From positions 62,001-126,000 of the forward strand of contig NZ_JAAEDI010000003.1 in NCBI RefSeq assembly GCF_018129025.1: 64,000 bases of DNA, given 5' to 3'. Below the pieces are notes generated by a model. The model did no database searches. It saw only the letters and a program-made list of their open reading frames with translations, and was not told the origin of the DNA. This DNA comes from Neoroseomonas terrae. GTDB taxonomy: Bacteria > Pseudomonadota > Alphaproteobacteria > Acetobacterales > Acetobacteraceae. Positions 8,855-17,261 of the stretch are shown here, piece after piece; the first letter of the stretch is position 1; each line of letters begins with the position of its first letter. The translations under genes were made by a program, and so were the position numbers.

Positions 8855-9834
8855 TCCGCATCGACCGCCGCCGCCTGCTGGCCGGCGCCGCCGTGCTGAC
8901 CGCGACGCCCTTCGCCGCGCGCGCGCAGGAGGCCGCCTGGCCGTCGCGGCCGATCAAGTACATCGTGCCCTACACGCCGGGGGGCGGCTCCGACATCGTC
9001 AGCCGCCTGGTCACGGCCACCATGTCCGGGCTGCCGGGCGGGCCGCAGTTCGTCATCGAGAACCGGCCTGGCGCCGGCGGCAACATCGGCGTCAAGGCGC
9101 TCGCGGACTCGCCGCCCGACGGCTACACGATCGGCGTCATCACCATCGCGACGCATGGTGTGAATCCCACGCTGTATCCGAACCTGCCGTTCGATCCGGT
9201 CAACGACTTCACGATGATCTCGCAGCTGAACCTGCAGCCGGTCGTGATCGCGGTGAATGCCAATTCGCCGATCCGCACTCTCGGCGATCTGCTGCGCAAC
9301 ACCGGCCCCTCCGCGCGCGAGCTGACCTTCGGCAGCGCCGGGAACGGGCTCAGCGGCCACGCGGCGGGCGAGCTGCTGCGCCAGCGGGCGGGCGTGAGGA
9401 TGATCCATGTCCCGTATCGTGGCAGCAGCGGCGCCTGGGCGGACCTGCTGGGCGGGCGCATCGACCTGATCGTGGACAATGTGGCGACGGCGGTGCCGCA
9501 CGCGCAGTCCGGCCGGGCGCGCATCCTGGGCGTGTCGTCGCGCCAGCCGATGCCCGGCGTCGATGCGCCGACCATCGGCAGCCTCGTGCCTGGTTTCGTC
9601 GTGGATTCGTGGAACGTTCTGGCCGGGCCCAAGGGCATGCCCATGCCGATCGTCAATCGCCTCGCCGGCTGGGTCGGCCAGGCGATGGAGGTGCCGGCGT
9701 TGCGCGCCCGCTATGCCGAGCTGAATCTGATCCCGCCCGAGAACACCTCGCCGGAGTTCGCAGCGACCTTCGTTCGGCAGCAGATCGCGATGTGGGCGCC
9801 AGTGGTGCGTGAGGCAGGGATGCGGGTGGACTGA
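8851..9834 (+). CDS. tripartite tricarboxylate transporter receptor (Bug family)
   Basis: 327 aa periplasmic substrate-binding protein of the TctC/Bug family. The N-terminus has RRRLLAG and a hydrophobic stretch ending AARAQE, a Tat/Sec-type signal. Family signatures visible are WPSRPIKYIVPYTPGGGSDI, ENRPGAGGNIG, DGYTIG and HVPYRGSSGAW. It is the last gene of the operon (ATGA overlap with the amidohydrolase). No TctA/TctB membrane genes are nearby, as is usual for this expanded family. It likely captures the carboxylate that the preceding enzymes degrade. Confidence 0.93.
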   Translation: MIRIDRRRLLAGAAVLTATPFAARAQEAAWPSRPIKYIVPYTPGGGSDIVSRLVTATMSGLPGGPQFVIENRPGAGGNIGVKALADSPPDGYTIGVITIATHGVNPTLYPNLPFDPVNDFTMISQLNLQPVVIAVNANSPIRTLGDLLRNTGPSARELTFGSAGNGLSGHAAGELLRQRAGVRMIHVPYRGSSGAWADLLGGRIDLIVDNVATAVPHAQSGRARILGVSSRQPMPGVDAPTIGSLVPGFVVDSWNVLAGPKGMPMPIVNRLAGWVGQAMEVPALRARYAELNLIPPENTSPEFAATFVRQQIAMWAPVVREAGMRVD

Positions 9835-10073
9835 AACAAACGTTGCGAGTTCGACGGGATCTGGCGCGGAATGCGATCGTCGAGCAGGCCTACGAACGAT
9901 ATCGAATGTGCTTGAGGCGTTTCGAGCTTGGCTTTGGCCGCAACGCCGCAGCTGCCGGCCTGTCAACCTTGATCTGTGGCGTGGTGACTTACGGGGCGCG
10001 TGACGGCGCGGCGCCTCGATCTTCATGCGCGCGGTAGGCTCGACCGTGGCAATCTGAACGAAGTCGCGCGGAG

Positions 10074-10335
10074 CTAATTCTGCGCCAGTTCGATCACCGG
10101 CACCTCGGCGAGATCCAGCGTGCGCGCGGCGAGCACGCGCCCGTGGCCGGCGATGATGCCGTTAGCGCCGTCGGTCAGCACCGGGTAGTGAAGCCGACTC
10201 GCGGACGCTGGAGGCGATCTGCGCGACCTGGTCGTCGGAGTGCGTGCGCGCGTTCGGAGCGTATGGAATTAGGTCTGCTGTTCTAACCCTTTTGTAGGCG
10301 GGGAAGTCTGCGGGCGGCGGGGCGTACACCGGCAT
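10074..10335 (-). pseudogene. ParB-like N-terminal domain remnant (phage DNA-methylase type)
   Basis: From the ATG at 10335 the frame reads MPVYAPPPADFPAYKRV, then LIPYAPNARTHSDDQVAQIA, the start of a ParB-like nuclease domain found at the N-terminus of phage-associated DNA methylases. A frameshift near 10200 breaks it. The continuation in another frame reads PVLTDGANGIIAGHGRVLAA, then DLAEVPVIELAQ, and stops at 10074. The rest of the domain and any methylase are missing. A decayed mobile-element fragment. Confidence 0.7.
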
Positions 10336-10927
10336 CCCTTCGTGTTGGAGCGTCGTTTGGCAGCGCGTCGCGACCACAATTAGATACCGGATCGAGATTC
10401 CTCGGCACAATCGACCGCAATTGCGATGCTCCACGCGCAAATTGCGATCGGCGCTATTTTCTTTTCGTGCTCTGCCCTGAACTACGACAGCGATCGAGGA
10501 CACGATCTCGCCTCGCTCTCCCCAAGGAGCGAGCCGGATTCCCGGGTCCGGCTCCTCCCCTTAGGGGAGCAACTCCGGGAATGCCGGAATGCGGTAGAAA
10601 ACCACCAATTTTTCGCGTCCCGTGCGCGTCGCTGAGTGATCATCCCTCGGCCGCGCCGCAAGTGATGGAGACGTTGCCTCATGCTCGGCTGGGCCGGGAC
10701 TTGCGGGATTGTGGCGAAGCTGACCGGCACAACCGGTGGAATCGACCACATGGTCAAGGACAGCCAGTGATTGATCGGCACCGGGCAGATGATCGTCGGA
10801 AATCATGATGATCTGGCTGATCGGACTACGGACAGATTTCCTGTTCACGGCGCTGAACAGAAGACTTTTCCCCTGGGCGGTGCTGTGATCTCCTGCACGG
10901 GCTGCATCCCAAAACCGGAGCACGCCC
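10336..10927. other. intergenic region, no gene recognised
   Basis: About 590 bp upstream of the formyltransferase-fusion gene. Frames are short and lack family-like sequence. The only structure noticed is the pair of perfect hairpins listed separately; the far end should carry the promoter for 10928. Confidence 0.5.
10531..10568. repeat. two adjacent perfect hairpins
   Basis: GAGCCGGA (10531-10538) pairs with TCCGGCTC (10547-10554) around an 8-nt loop. CTCCCCT (10554-10560) pairs immediately afterwards with AGGGGAG across one base. There is no T-tract, so a classical intrinsic terminator is not supported; a REP-like element or RNA structure is possible. Confidence 0.45.
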
Positions 10928-12643
10928 ATGAGCGGCCCGCGCGATTGCCTCTACGAGCCGGTTCAGCTTGTGGCGCCGCAACTTCGGGTCGGCATCCTGC
11001 TGGACGCGCCGAAGGCGGAGCGCTGGGTTCGCTCCATCCTTACCGATATACAGGAGGCGCCCTTCACGCAGATCGCGCTGGTCGTCCTGAATGATGAGGC
11101 ATCTGCCCCGCCACCGCGCCGCTCCGGCGCCGGCATGTGGGCGGCGCATCTCGAAGGGCAGATGTTCTGGCAGTACGCCAAGCGCGACCAGCGCAACCAA
11201 CGCAATGGCAGTGTCCTGACGCACACGGATGTGGCGGACCTTCTCGCGGAGGTGCCGCGCCTGCAGGTCAGGCCCGCGCGTAAGGGCTTCGTGCATCGCT
11301 TCGCCGATGAGGATCTGGCGGCGATCCAGGAGCACGATCTCGACGTCCTGCTGCGTTTCGGTTTCAACGTCCTGCGCGGCGGAATCCTGCATGCAGCGCG
11401 GCATGGAGTGTGGTCGTTTCACCACGGGGACAACAGCGCCTATCGCGGCGGGCCGGCGATGTTCTGGGAAATCGCCGAGCGCAATCCCGTCACCGGCACC
11501 ATCCTGCAGGTGCTTACGGATGAACTCGATGGCGGTGAGGTGATCTACCGCAGTTGGGGCGCGACGGGGCGATCCATGTGGATGTCCGCGAGCCGCGAGC
11601 CGCTGTACCGCAAGGCCTCGCCCTTCGTGATCCGCTGCCTGCGCCAACTCTACCAGCGGGGCGGCGAGCCGTTGCCGGTGGAGGCGCCGGGGGCCAAGGG
11701 CCGCCTCTACCGCAAGCCGACCAACGCGCAGATGGCTCCGTTCCTGGCGCGGGCGGCGCTCCGTTCGCTGCGGAGCCGGATAGCGAACCGCCTCGGCCAG
11801 GAGGAGTGGTTCCTCGCCTATCGGCATGAACGGGAAAAGTTCGTCACCAATACCGCGCGCGTGGACATGTCGGGCTTCGTGCCCATGCGGCCGCCCGCAC
11901 ATGAATTCTGGGCCGACCCCTTCGTCCTGAAGCACGAGGGCACTGATCACGTGTTCTTCGAGCGCTACGACCGCCAGGCCGGACGCGGCGACATCTGGAC
12001 CTTCGCCTTCGACGCCGCCGGCAGGCCAGGGTCGATGCGGCCGGTCCTGTCGCTGAGCCACCACCTGTCCAGTCCCTTCGTCTTCGAATGGGAGGGGGCG
12101 GCGTACATGGTCCCGGAATCCGCGGAGGCGCGCACAGTCTCGCTATACCGCGCGACGCGCTTCCCTGACGGTTGGGAGCATGTGTGCGACCTGCTCTCTG
12201 GCGTAGCCGTGGTGGATGCGACCTTGTTCGAGCACGAAGGCCGCTGGTATCTATTCGCCAATGCGAGCGAGGATGGCGGGCCGCTCGACGACGAACTGTT
12301 CCTGTTCCACGCCGAGACGCCGCTCGGTCCCTGGCGGCCGCACCCGATGAACCCGATCAAGTCCGATGTCCGATCGGCCCGGCCCGCGGGGCGGATCTTC
12401 CGGCGCGGCGGAGTGCTGATTCGCCCGTCCCAGGATTGCTCGGTCCGCTATGGCTACGCGATCAACCTGTGCGAGATCCGCGCCCTGTCCCCCACGGCGT
12501 ACGAAGAGCGCGTCATTGACCGCATCACGCCCGACTGGCTGCCGGGACTGATGTGCTGCCATACGATCAATGCGACCGATACCGTCGAGGTGGTCGATGC
12601 CAGGCGTCGCGCCGGCAAGGGGTGGCGATCCCTGCGCGCCTAA
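10928..12643 (+). CDS. formyltransferase-like / beta-propeller glycosyl-domain fusion
   Basis: 571 aa. Residues about 100-235 resemble a formyltransferase N-terminal fold: HDLDVLLRFGFNVLRGGIL, then WSFHHGDNSAYRGGP (the HxG...YRG segment of formyl transferases), WEI and DELDGGEVI. Residues about 300-560 look like a five-bladed propeller of the GH43/GINT1 N-domain type, with WADPFVL, FVFEWEGAAYMVPES, VVDATLFEHEGRWYLFAN and GPLDDELFLF repeats. GGAG lies 7 nt before the ATG. Such fusions occur in polysaccharide or glycolipid loci, so N-formylation or transfer on a sugar is plausible, but donor and acceptor are unknown. Standalone transcription unit. Confidence 0.72.
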   Translation: MSGPRDCLYEPVQLVAPQLRVGILLDAPKAERWVRSILTDIQEAPFTQIALVVLNDEASAPPPRRSGAGMWAAHLEGQMFWQYAKRDQRNQRNGSVLTHTDVADLLAEVPRLQVRPARKGFVHRFADEDLAAIQEHDLDVLLRFGFNVLRGGILHAARHGVWSFHHGDNSAYRGGPAMFWEIAERNPVTGTILQVLTDELDGGEVIYRSWGATGRSMWMSASREPLYRKASPFVIRCLRQLYQRGGEPLPVEAPGAKGRLYRKPTNAQMAPFLARAALRSLRSRIANRLGQEEWFLAYRHEREKFVTNTARVDMSGFVPMRPPAHEFWADPFVLKHEGTDHVFFERYDRQAGRGDIWTFAFDAAGRPGSMRPVLSLSHHLSSPFVFEWEGAAYMVPESAEARTVSLYRATRFPDGWEHVCDLLSGVAVVDATLFEHEGRWYLFANASEDGGPLDDELFLFHAETPLGPWRPHPMNPIKSDVRSARPAGRIFRRGGVLIRPSQDCSVRYGYAINLCEIRALSPTAYEERVIDRITPDWLPGLMCCHTINATDTVEVVDARRRAGKGWRSLRA

Positions 12644-12819
12644 AGGGCGTGATCCAGTTCACCGATGTGTGCAGCAGCGCAGCTGGAAGGCAGCCGGCCA
12701 CGTCAGGATGACGAGCGCAGGAAGCGGCCCTTCCTAAGATCCGCTTCTCAGAAGCTGGGCCTTGGAGCTGCCGGGCCCCTTTCGGCCAACATCCGACACA
12801 GCAATGCGGTGCGCCCGGC
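12644..12819. other. intergenic region
   Basis: 176 bp between the fusion gene and the 3' end of AT-hook gene copy 1. Nothing recognised. Confidence 0.5.
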
Positions 12820-13437
12820 CTACCCGCAGGCGAGGCACGTCACCAGGCCGCGTTTCTCTCGCGCAGGCTCGATCGTATAGCCGCAGCGCATGCAGTTCGC
12901 GCCGTCGTCGGATGCGTCGAACGGATCAGCGACGCGCCTGATTGGGCCAATCGCCGCCAGATTGCGCCGCTGGGCAACGCTGGAATGCGATTCAGTAGCT
13001 GGGGCGAAGGCGGCGCCACCAGAACCTGCTGGCTCGGAAGCTGGATGTTTGCGAGGTCGCCCCGGGCCGCGGCGCGGTGGGGCGTGCAAGGAGGCGGGCG
13101 GCGCCGCATCGGCCACTCGGGCTGAAGATTCCCATGCGGGCATAAGATGCGCGGTGGGTGGCAGTGGTGATTGGGCGGTAGGAGCGGGCTCAAGGAGCGC
13201 AGGAGCGCCGAGGGGCGCCTTGGCTCGAAAGCCCTCTTCCCACGATGCTGCACGGACATGCGTGTCAACGCGCTGCGGCCGATCGCGGACCGCACCCCCG
13301 GATCTAACACGGACGACTTCGACAGCCCGGCTGCCGGACGCGCCAGCGCGTCGTGGAATGGTCAGCACTTCGCGCCTGTTTGGGGCATCCGTGCGGTCGT
13401 CTTTGAAGTTGGCGAAAACGCGATCCTTGTCGTCCAT
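12820..13437 (-). CDS. small AT-hook / zinc-knuckle protein, copy 1
   Basis: 205 aa from the ATG at 13437 (MDDKDRVFANFKDD; AGGA 6 nt upstream). Three parts are visible: a charged N-terminus, a Pro/Ala-rich middle with an AT-hook (RRGPGRPRKHP, about residue 130), and a C-terminal CxxC-x(n)-CxxC zinc knuckle (CMRCGY and TCLACG). A DNA-binding role is inferred from the AT-hook. It is a paralogue of 28351-28977; the two diverge only in the last ~65 residues and are identical in DNA before that. No enzyme motif. I do not recognise a named family. Confidence 0.65.
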   Translation of the reverse strand: MDDKDRVFANFKDDRTDAPNRREVLTIPRRAGASGSRAVEVVRVRSGGAVRDRPQRVDTHVRAASWEEGFRAKAPLGAPALLEPAPTAQSPLPPTAHLMPAWESSARVADAAPPASLHAPPRRGPGRPRKHPASEPAGSGGAAFAPATESHSSVAQRRNLAAIGPIRRVADPFDASDDGANCMRCGYTIEPAREKRGLVTCLACG

Positions 13438-13607
13438 CGATAGTCCTGAAGGGAAGTTGTGCATCGCCTGCGTGATGAACTTGGAGGTCGATCACAGATT
13501 CGCAGCAACGAAGGACTGCTCAGGCGATCAGGTTACTGAACATTCGACGGAAGCCCAGAAAAACAAGTCCTGATTTCAATGTGTTAAGCTTGAGGGTAAA
13601 ATCGGCC
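13025..13607. repeat. 583-bp perfect direct repeat, copy 1
   Basis: Every base matches 28565-29147 (constant offset 15,540 bp). The block covers most of the AT-hook gene and its upstream region. Immediately outside it the two copies carry scattered substitutions: to the left inside the coding 3' end, to the right from base 13608. Confidence 0.92.
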
Positions 13608-13797
13608 CACCCTCAAGGTTCGGAGACTCTTTGCTCTCTCCGGCCGAAATTCGCGCTGGTTGCGCCGTCGAACCATCAAGGCCCGCACGCAAACCCCGGC
13701 CAAACCTGCGCCTCAGCGGGGTGCCCTGATCAGGAGAGGCAGGTTGTGAGAGAGACGAATGGAGCAGCGGTGGGTACTGGGAACGGAAATTCTCTGG
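13555..13797. repeat. 240-bp dispersed repeat, copy 1
   Basis: A segment upstream of AT-hook copy 1 that recurs at 29095-29337 and 53622-53862. It contains a perfect 9-bp inverted repeat (CTTGAGGGT 13589-13597, ACCCTCAAG 13609-13617, 11-nt loop) and ends in the same TCTCTG motif in all copies. It could be a regulatory leader or the end of a non-autonomous element. Confidence 0.8.
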
Positions 13798-14020
13798 TGG
13801 GCGGGAGACCGGTGGATGGAAGCGGATCCACAGGCCACGCGTTGAGAGATTAACCGCCCAGAATGGCCAATGCTCTGATCGGTGGCACGATCCGTGTCGC
13901 AGCTGATGTGTCGCGCCTTCCAACTCGCGCGGGTTCATGACGCGGGCCGGAAGCCCAGTCCTATTCACAGCGTATTCTCGGGACTGTCCGCAACGGGATG
14001 GCCCCGAACTACGAGCGAAA
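13798..14020. other. intergenic region
   Basis: About 220 bp between the repeat end and the 3' end of the carbamoylase-type gene. No gene recognised. Confidence 0.5.
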
Positions 14021-15340
14021 TCAGTCACGAGGCTCCTCTCGCATGCAGGCGTTCGATGCGAGCCAGCTGGTCAAGACCGCGGCCCCGGCCAGGAAATCGC
14101 TGATCTCCATTGCCTCGTCGGGGTTATGACTGCCGTTCCTGTTGCGGACGAAGATCATGGCAGAGGGGACATCAGCGGCCGCGAACGCCGCGGCGTCGTG
14201 GGATGCCGGGCTGCCAAGTGGCATCCACGGAATGCCGAGCTCATCCGCTCCTTCTTTCAGGGCTACCTGTAGCTGCGGGTCCATACGCCCGACCTCGGCC
14301 GCTGTCCGCCGGCCCAGATCGAAAGTCACACCGCGGCGCTGCTCGATCTGGGTGATGATCGACGCGATCTTCCGCTCCAGCCCCTCGAGCACGGCGTCGT
14401 CGTAGGCACGGACATCCAAGCTGAAATCGAAGCGGCCGGGAACAATGGTCAGCCCATGCTGTGCCGGGTCGGTCCCGAACTGGCCAAGAGTAAATGCCAT
14501 CGGCGTTCCGGCCGCCTCGTGCTCCTCCCAAACGGCATCCAGTGCCACCGCGAAGTCGCTGGCAGCTATCGCTGCGTCACGACGGAACCGGCGCGGCTGT
14601 CCGACATGGCCCTGAACGCCCGTAATGCGCGCTTCCGGAAACCGGAAGTTGCCCGGAATGCCCGTGCAGATTGCTACGGGACGGCCCTCCGCGACCAAGC
14701 TCGGTGCTTGCTCGATGTGCAGCTCGAGAAAAGCTCTGACCTGTGCGGGATTGAGGTGCCGGGCCCCGGCGCGAATGGCGGCCGGGTTCCCCCCGAGGTC
14801 GGCGATGTGCTCGCCCAGGCTTCGTTGGCTATCGACCCGACGCGCCTCAAGGGCGCCGGCAGGGAGGCTTCCCAGCGCCGATCGGCTGCCGATATAGGAC
14901 ACCCGGAACCAGATGCTCTCCTCCGCCCGCACGCCCATGACAATCAGGTCGCAACGTGGTGTCATACCGAGTTGCTTCAGGGCGGCGATGGCGACGAGCC
15001 CGGCGGCTACACCAGCCGCACCGTCGTAGTTTCCGCCCTGCGGGACCGAGTCCAGGTGCGAGCCGATGATCACAGCGGGTGCGGACGGGTCGCGCCCGGG
15101 CCAGCGCATATAGGTGTTCGCGGCGTAGTCCCGTGTCACCTCGAGGCCAAGGGCCTCGGCCCGTCGGGCAACGAGCGTGTGCGCGAACTCTTCACCCTCG
15201 CCATAGGCTGCGCGCGTGACTCCCGCTTCGGCCTGACTTCCGGCCCGCAACTCGTCGAAGAGCGAGGCCGCGTAGCCGGTCTGCTGCAGAACAGCCGCTT
15301 GGAGGTCGGCGGGTGCGACGGGTCGCGTGGTCGGGGCCAT
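14021..15340 (-). CDS. M20-family hydantoinase/carbamoylase-type amidase
   Basis: 439 aa metal-dependent hydrolase of the N-carbamoyl-L-amino-acid hydrolase / allantoate amidohydrolase group. Di-zinc motifs are visible as IIGSHLDSVPQGGNYDGAAG (about residue 85) and RAEES (about 130), with HIEQ near 200. The dimerisation lid follows, and SHDAAAFA with NGSHNPDE is near the C-terminus. The ATG at 15340 with GGAGA upstream gives the normal family length; the longer open frame is unrelated. It sits just upstream of a truncated M81 peptidase gene on the same strand. The substrate is probably an N-carbamoyl or ureido acid. Confidence 0.9.
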   Translation of the reverse strand: MAPTTRPVAPADLQAAVLQQTGYAASLFDELRAGSQAEAGVTRAAYGEGEEFAHTLVARRAEALGLEVTRDYAANTYMRWPGRDPSAPAVIIGSHLDSVPQGGNYDGAAGVAAGLVAIAALKQLGMTPRCDLIVMGVRAEESIWFRVSYIGSRSALGSLPAGALEARRVDSQRSLGEHIADLGGNPAAIRAGARHLNPAQVRAFLELHIEQAPSLVAEGRPVAICTGIPGNFRFPEARITGVQGHVGQPRRFRRDAAIAASDFAVALDAVWEEHEAAGTPMAFTLGQFGTDPAQHGLTIVPGRFDFSLDVRAYDDAVLEGLERKIASIITQIEQRRGVTFDLGRRTAAEVGRMDPQLQVALKEGADELGIPWMPLGSPASHDAAAFAAADVPSAMIFVRNRNGSHNPDEAMEISDFLAGAAVLTSWLASNACMREEPRD

Positions 15341-15402
15341 CACAGAATCTCCAAATTCGCAGGTAGCCGGCGTCAGTGGCTGGGCGCGCGCCTTGATAGC
15401 CG

Positions 15403-16347
15403 CTAACCCGTGACGAACGGAAAGGTCCGGTCGATCGGCACGTGACGGTAGGGCAGCGTTGTCAGGTCGGCCGGCCCCCAATCGGGCGTGTCCACGATGA
15501 TGATGTGCTCGGCAAGGCGTTCCCACACGGCGCGGAAATGCGTCTTCGAGCGAAGCACCACGATACCGAAGTCGCGCGCGTCCAGGCCGAACTGGATGAA
15601 GGGGTCCTCGTCCACGCCGAACGCGGGCTCGCTGACCAGGCTGCCGGTGATCCCACCCACTTGCAGCAACGCTGTGGTCCCCAGGCGCACGAGCTTGCCA
15701 TGTGAGTAGGGACCGGAAACACGGAACTCCTTCTCGCCCGCGAACAGGACCTTACCCGTCAGTTCCACCGGCCCGCCTGCCCGGGAAGAGGACTTGCCGC
15801 CGGCCATCACCGTGACCGTGGCGCCGACGCCAGCCGCTGCGGCCTCGGCGGCGGCCTGCGAGTCCCAGAGGAACGGAACCGCGGTTCGCGTGGCACCGCG
15901 CTCCAGCAGGGCGCCCAGTGCATAGGTGCTGTCGTTGGCGCGGTCCGCGTGTTCCAGCAGCACCACGGGGCGGGATGCCCGCTCCGCCAGCGCTATCGCC
16001 TCAGTGACGCCGTGCTCTAGGCTCGTGACCATCCCCCGGGGCATCAGGTCGTTTCGCGCAGGAAAGACCCGGTCCGATAGGGAGCGGGCCGCAGCCTCGG
16101 CCGCCGCCCGATCCCCATCGGCGACGGCAACGACCGAGAAGCCACAATTCGGCACGTCGGCGTAGGAGAAGCCGGCGAAGAGCGGCACGTCGAGCACAGG
16201 CCCCCCCTCGCTCCCGGCCGCGGCGGCCAACGCGACGAGATCGGCAAGCGGCCGCAGGGACGTCGCGCTGGCGATGCTGGGCACCATCACCCCTGGCCTG
16301 ACGATGGCTGTGACGGGGCGGATCTCGCCGCGAAGCGTGCGTACCAT
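15403..16347 (-). pseudogene. M81 metallopeptidase (MlrC-like), 5'-truncated
   Basis: The 314-residue frame corresponds to the C-terminal two thirds of M81/MlrC (microcystinase C) proteins: LVRTLRGEIRPV-type start, VMVPSIASAT, VVLLEHADRANDSTYAL, GKVLFAGEKEFRVSGPYS. Family-like sequence continues in frame just upstream of the first Met (LRETGERAARC, to about 16395) and then stops being recognisable before a stop codon. The ~150-180 residue N-terminal part with metal ligands is absent. The cupin promoter region begins where it should be. Probably non-functional; it was likely an operon partner of the neighbouring hydrolase. Confidence 0.78.
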
Positions 16348-16504
16348 GCAGCGCGCGGCGCGCTCGCCGGTCTCGCGAAGCCGACCGACAAGCCGATCAT
16401 CAGCCAGGGACGGCGGAATGCAAGGCCGACCCTGGGCTTGACCATTAGGTACATGCGAGCCGCACTATTAGCCGTGACGCCCCGGGGATTGGAGCTAAGC
16501 CACT

Positions 16505-16987
16505 ATGAGCATTGCCTTCCTGCACTCGAAGGGCACAGAAGCTGCTATCGCGATCCCCGCAATCGGACTCGATCTCCAGGTCCGCATGCCGCCCGAGGCG
16601 AGTGGTGGCGCCTTTAGCATCATCGAGACATTAAACGCACCCGGCGCGGGTCCGCCGCGGCACCGGCACGTCGAAGCCGAGATCTTCCGCGTTATCGAGG
16701 GCCGCTACCTTTATGAAGTCGATGGCCGACGCTTTTATGCGGACGTGGGCGACGTGGTCAGCATTCCAGGTGGCGCGGCGCACGGCTTCGTCAATGTTAC
16801 CAACCGGCCTGCACGGCAATACATCCTCATTGCGCCGGCCTTGGATGCTGTCGGCTTTTTCACGGGGCTCGCGCAGATCATGCGCGACGGCGTGCCAGAC
16901 ACGGCAGCGCTTAACGCCTTCAGTAAGGCCTGGAAGGTCGAGTTCCTGGGGCCGCCAGTGAAGGCGAGCGAGGGGTCTACGCCTTAG
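16505..16987 (+). CDS. cupin-domain protein
   Basis: 160 aa with one cupin fold. Motif 1 is GPPRHRHVEAEIFRVIEG (about residues 47-64) and motif 2 is DVVSIPGGAAHGFVN (about 80-95), supplying His/Glu metal ligands (RHRH, E, H). The C-terminal third is helical, as in quercetinase-like single-domain cupins. It may bind a small ligand or be a dioxygenase or isomerase; the substrate cannot be told. Divergent from the truncated M81 gene and apparently monocistronic. Confidence 0.85.
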   Translation: MSIAFLHSKGTEAAIAIPAIGLDLQVRMPPEASGGAFSIIETLNAPGAGPPRHRHVEAEIFRVIEGRYLYEVDGRRFYADVGDVVSIPGGAAHGFVNVTNRPARQYILIAPALDAVGFFTGLAQIMRDGVPDTAALNAFSKAWKVEFLGPPVKASEGSTP

Positions 16988-17070
16988 GCGCGGGAGACAA
17001 CGAACCGCAGATCTCGCATTATCGGGGATCCGAAAGTCGACCGGCAGCGTCCGCTTGGCTGCTCGCCTGT

Positions 17071-17175
17071 TTGGAGCGAATGGTGGAGCGCGCAGCGATC
17101 ATCGGGCCGCCCCGGAAATACTCGGGGCTCGGCTGGTAGCAACCGGCTTATCGGATGCGGAACCGGAGTCCGACG
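17071..17175 (+). promoter_or_regulatory. conserved leader upstream of DUF3489 remnant, copy A
   Basis: Closely similar to 45655-45758: shared TTGGAGCGAATGG, GGCTGGTAGCA(A/C)CCGGCT and ACCGGAG blocks in the same order and spacing. In the other copy the middle forms a perfect hairpin; here it is degenerate. Possibly the 5' UTR, or a recombination target, of the DUF3489 module. Confidence 0.5.
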
Positions 17176-17238
17176 ATGATGAAGCTGTCCGACACTCAGC
17201 GCGTGATCCTCAGCCAAGCCAGCCCGCGCGATAGCGGG
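17176..17238 (+). pseudogene. DUF3489 protein, N-terminal stub
   Basis: MMKLSDTQRVILSQASPRD matches the N-terminus of DUF3489-family proteins and the copy at 45759 (LSDTQRIILSQASQRD). Homology ends after about 20 residues, against the 3' end of the GlxA-type gene. A truncated mobile-module remnant. Confidence 0.7.
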
Positions 17239-17261
17239 CACCGCTCGCCGGCCCGCTTCGG

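Noticed and set aside
10531..10568. Intrinsic terminator
   Set aside because: Strong hairpins but no U-tract on either strand and no gene end nearby.
12890..13573. Plus-strand frame (and its duplicate at 28553-29113) over the repeated gene
   Set aside because: Either strand could be coding here, but only the minus frame has an RBS, an AT-hook and four ordered Cys that survive where the copies diverge.
13576..14028. Minus-strand frame LLHSSLSQPASPDQGTPLRR running through the 240-bp repeat
   Set aside because: The reading frame is conserved between copies only because the DNA is; copy 3 shifts frame and the N-terminal parts are unrelated. I could not support a protein.
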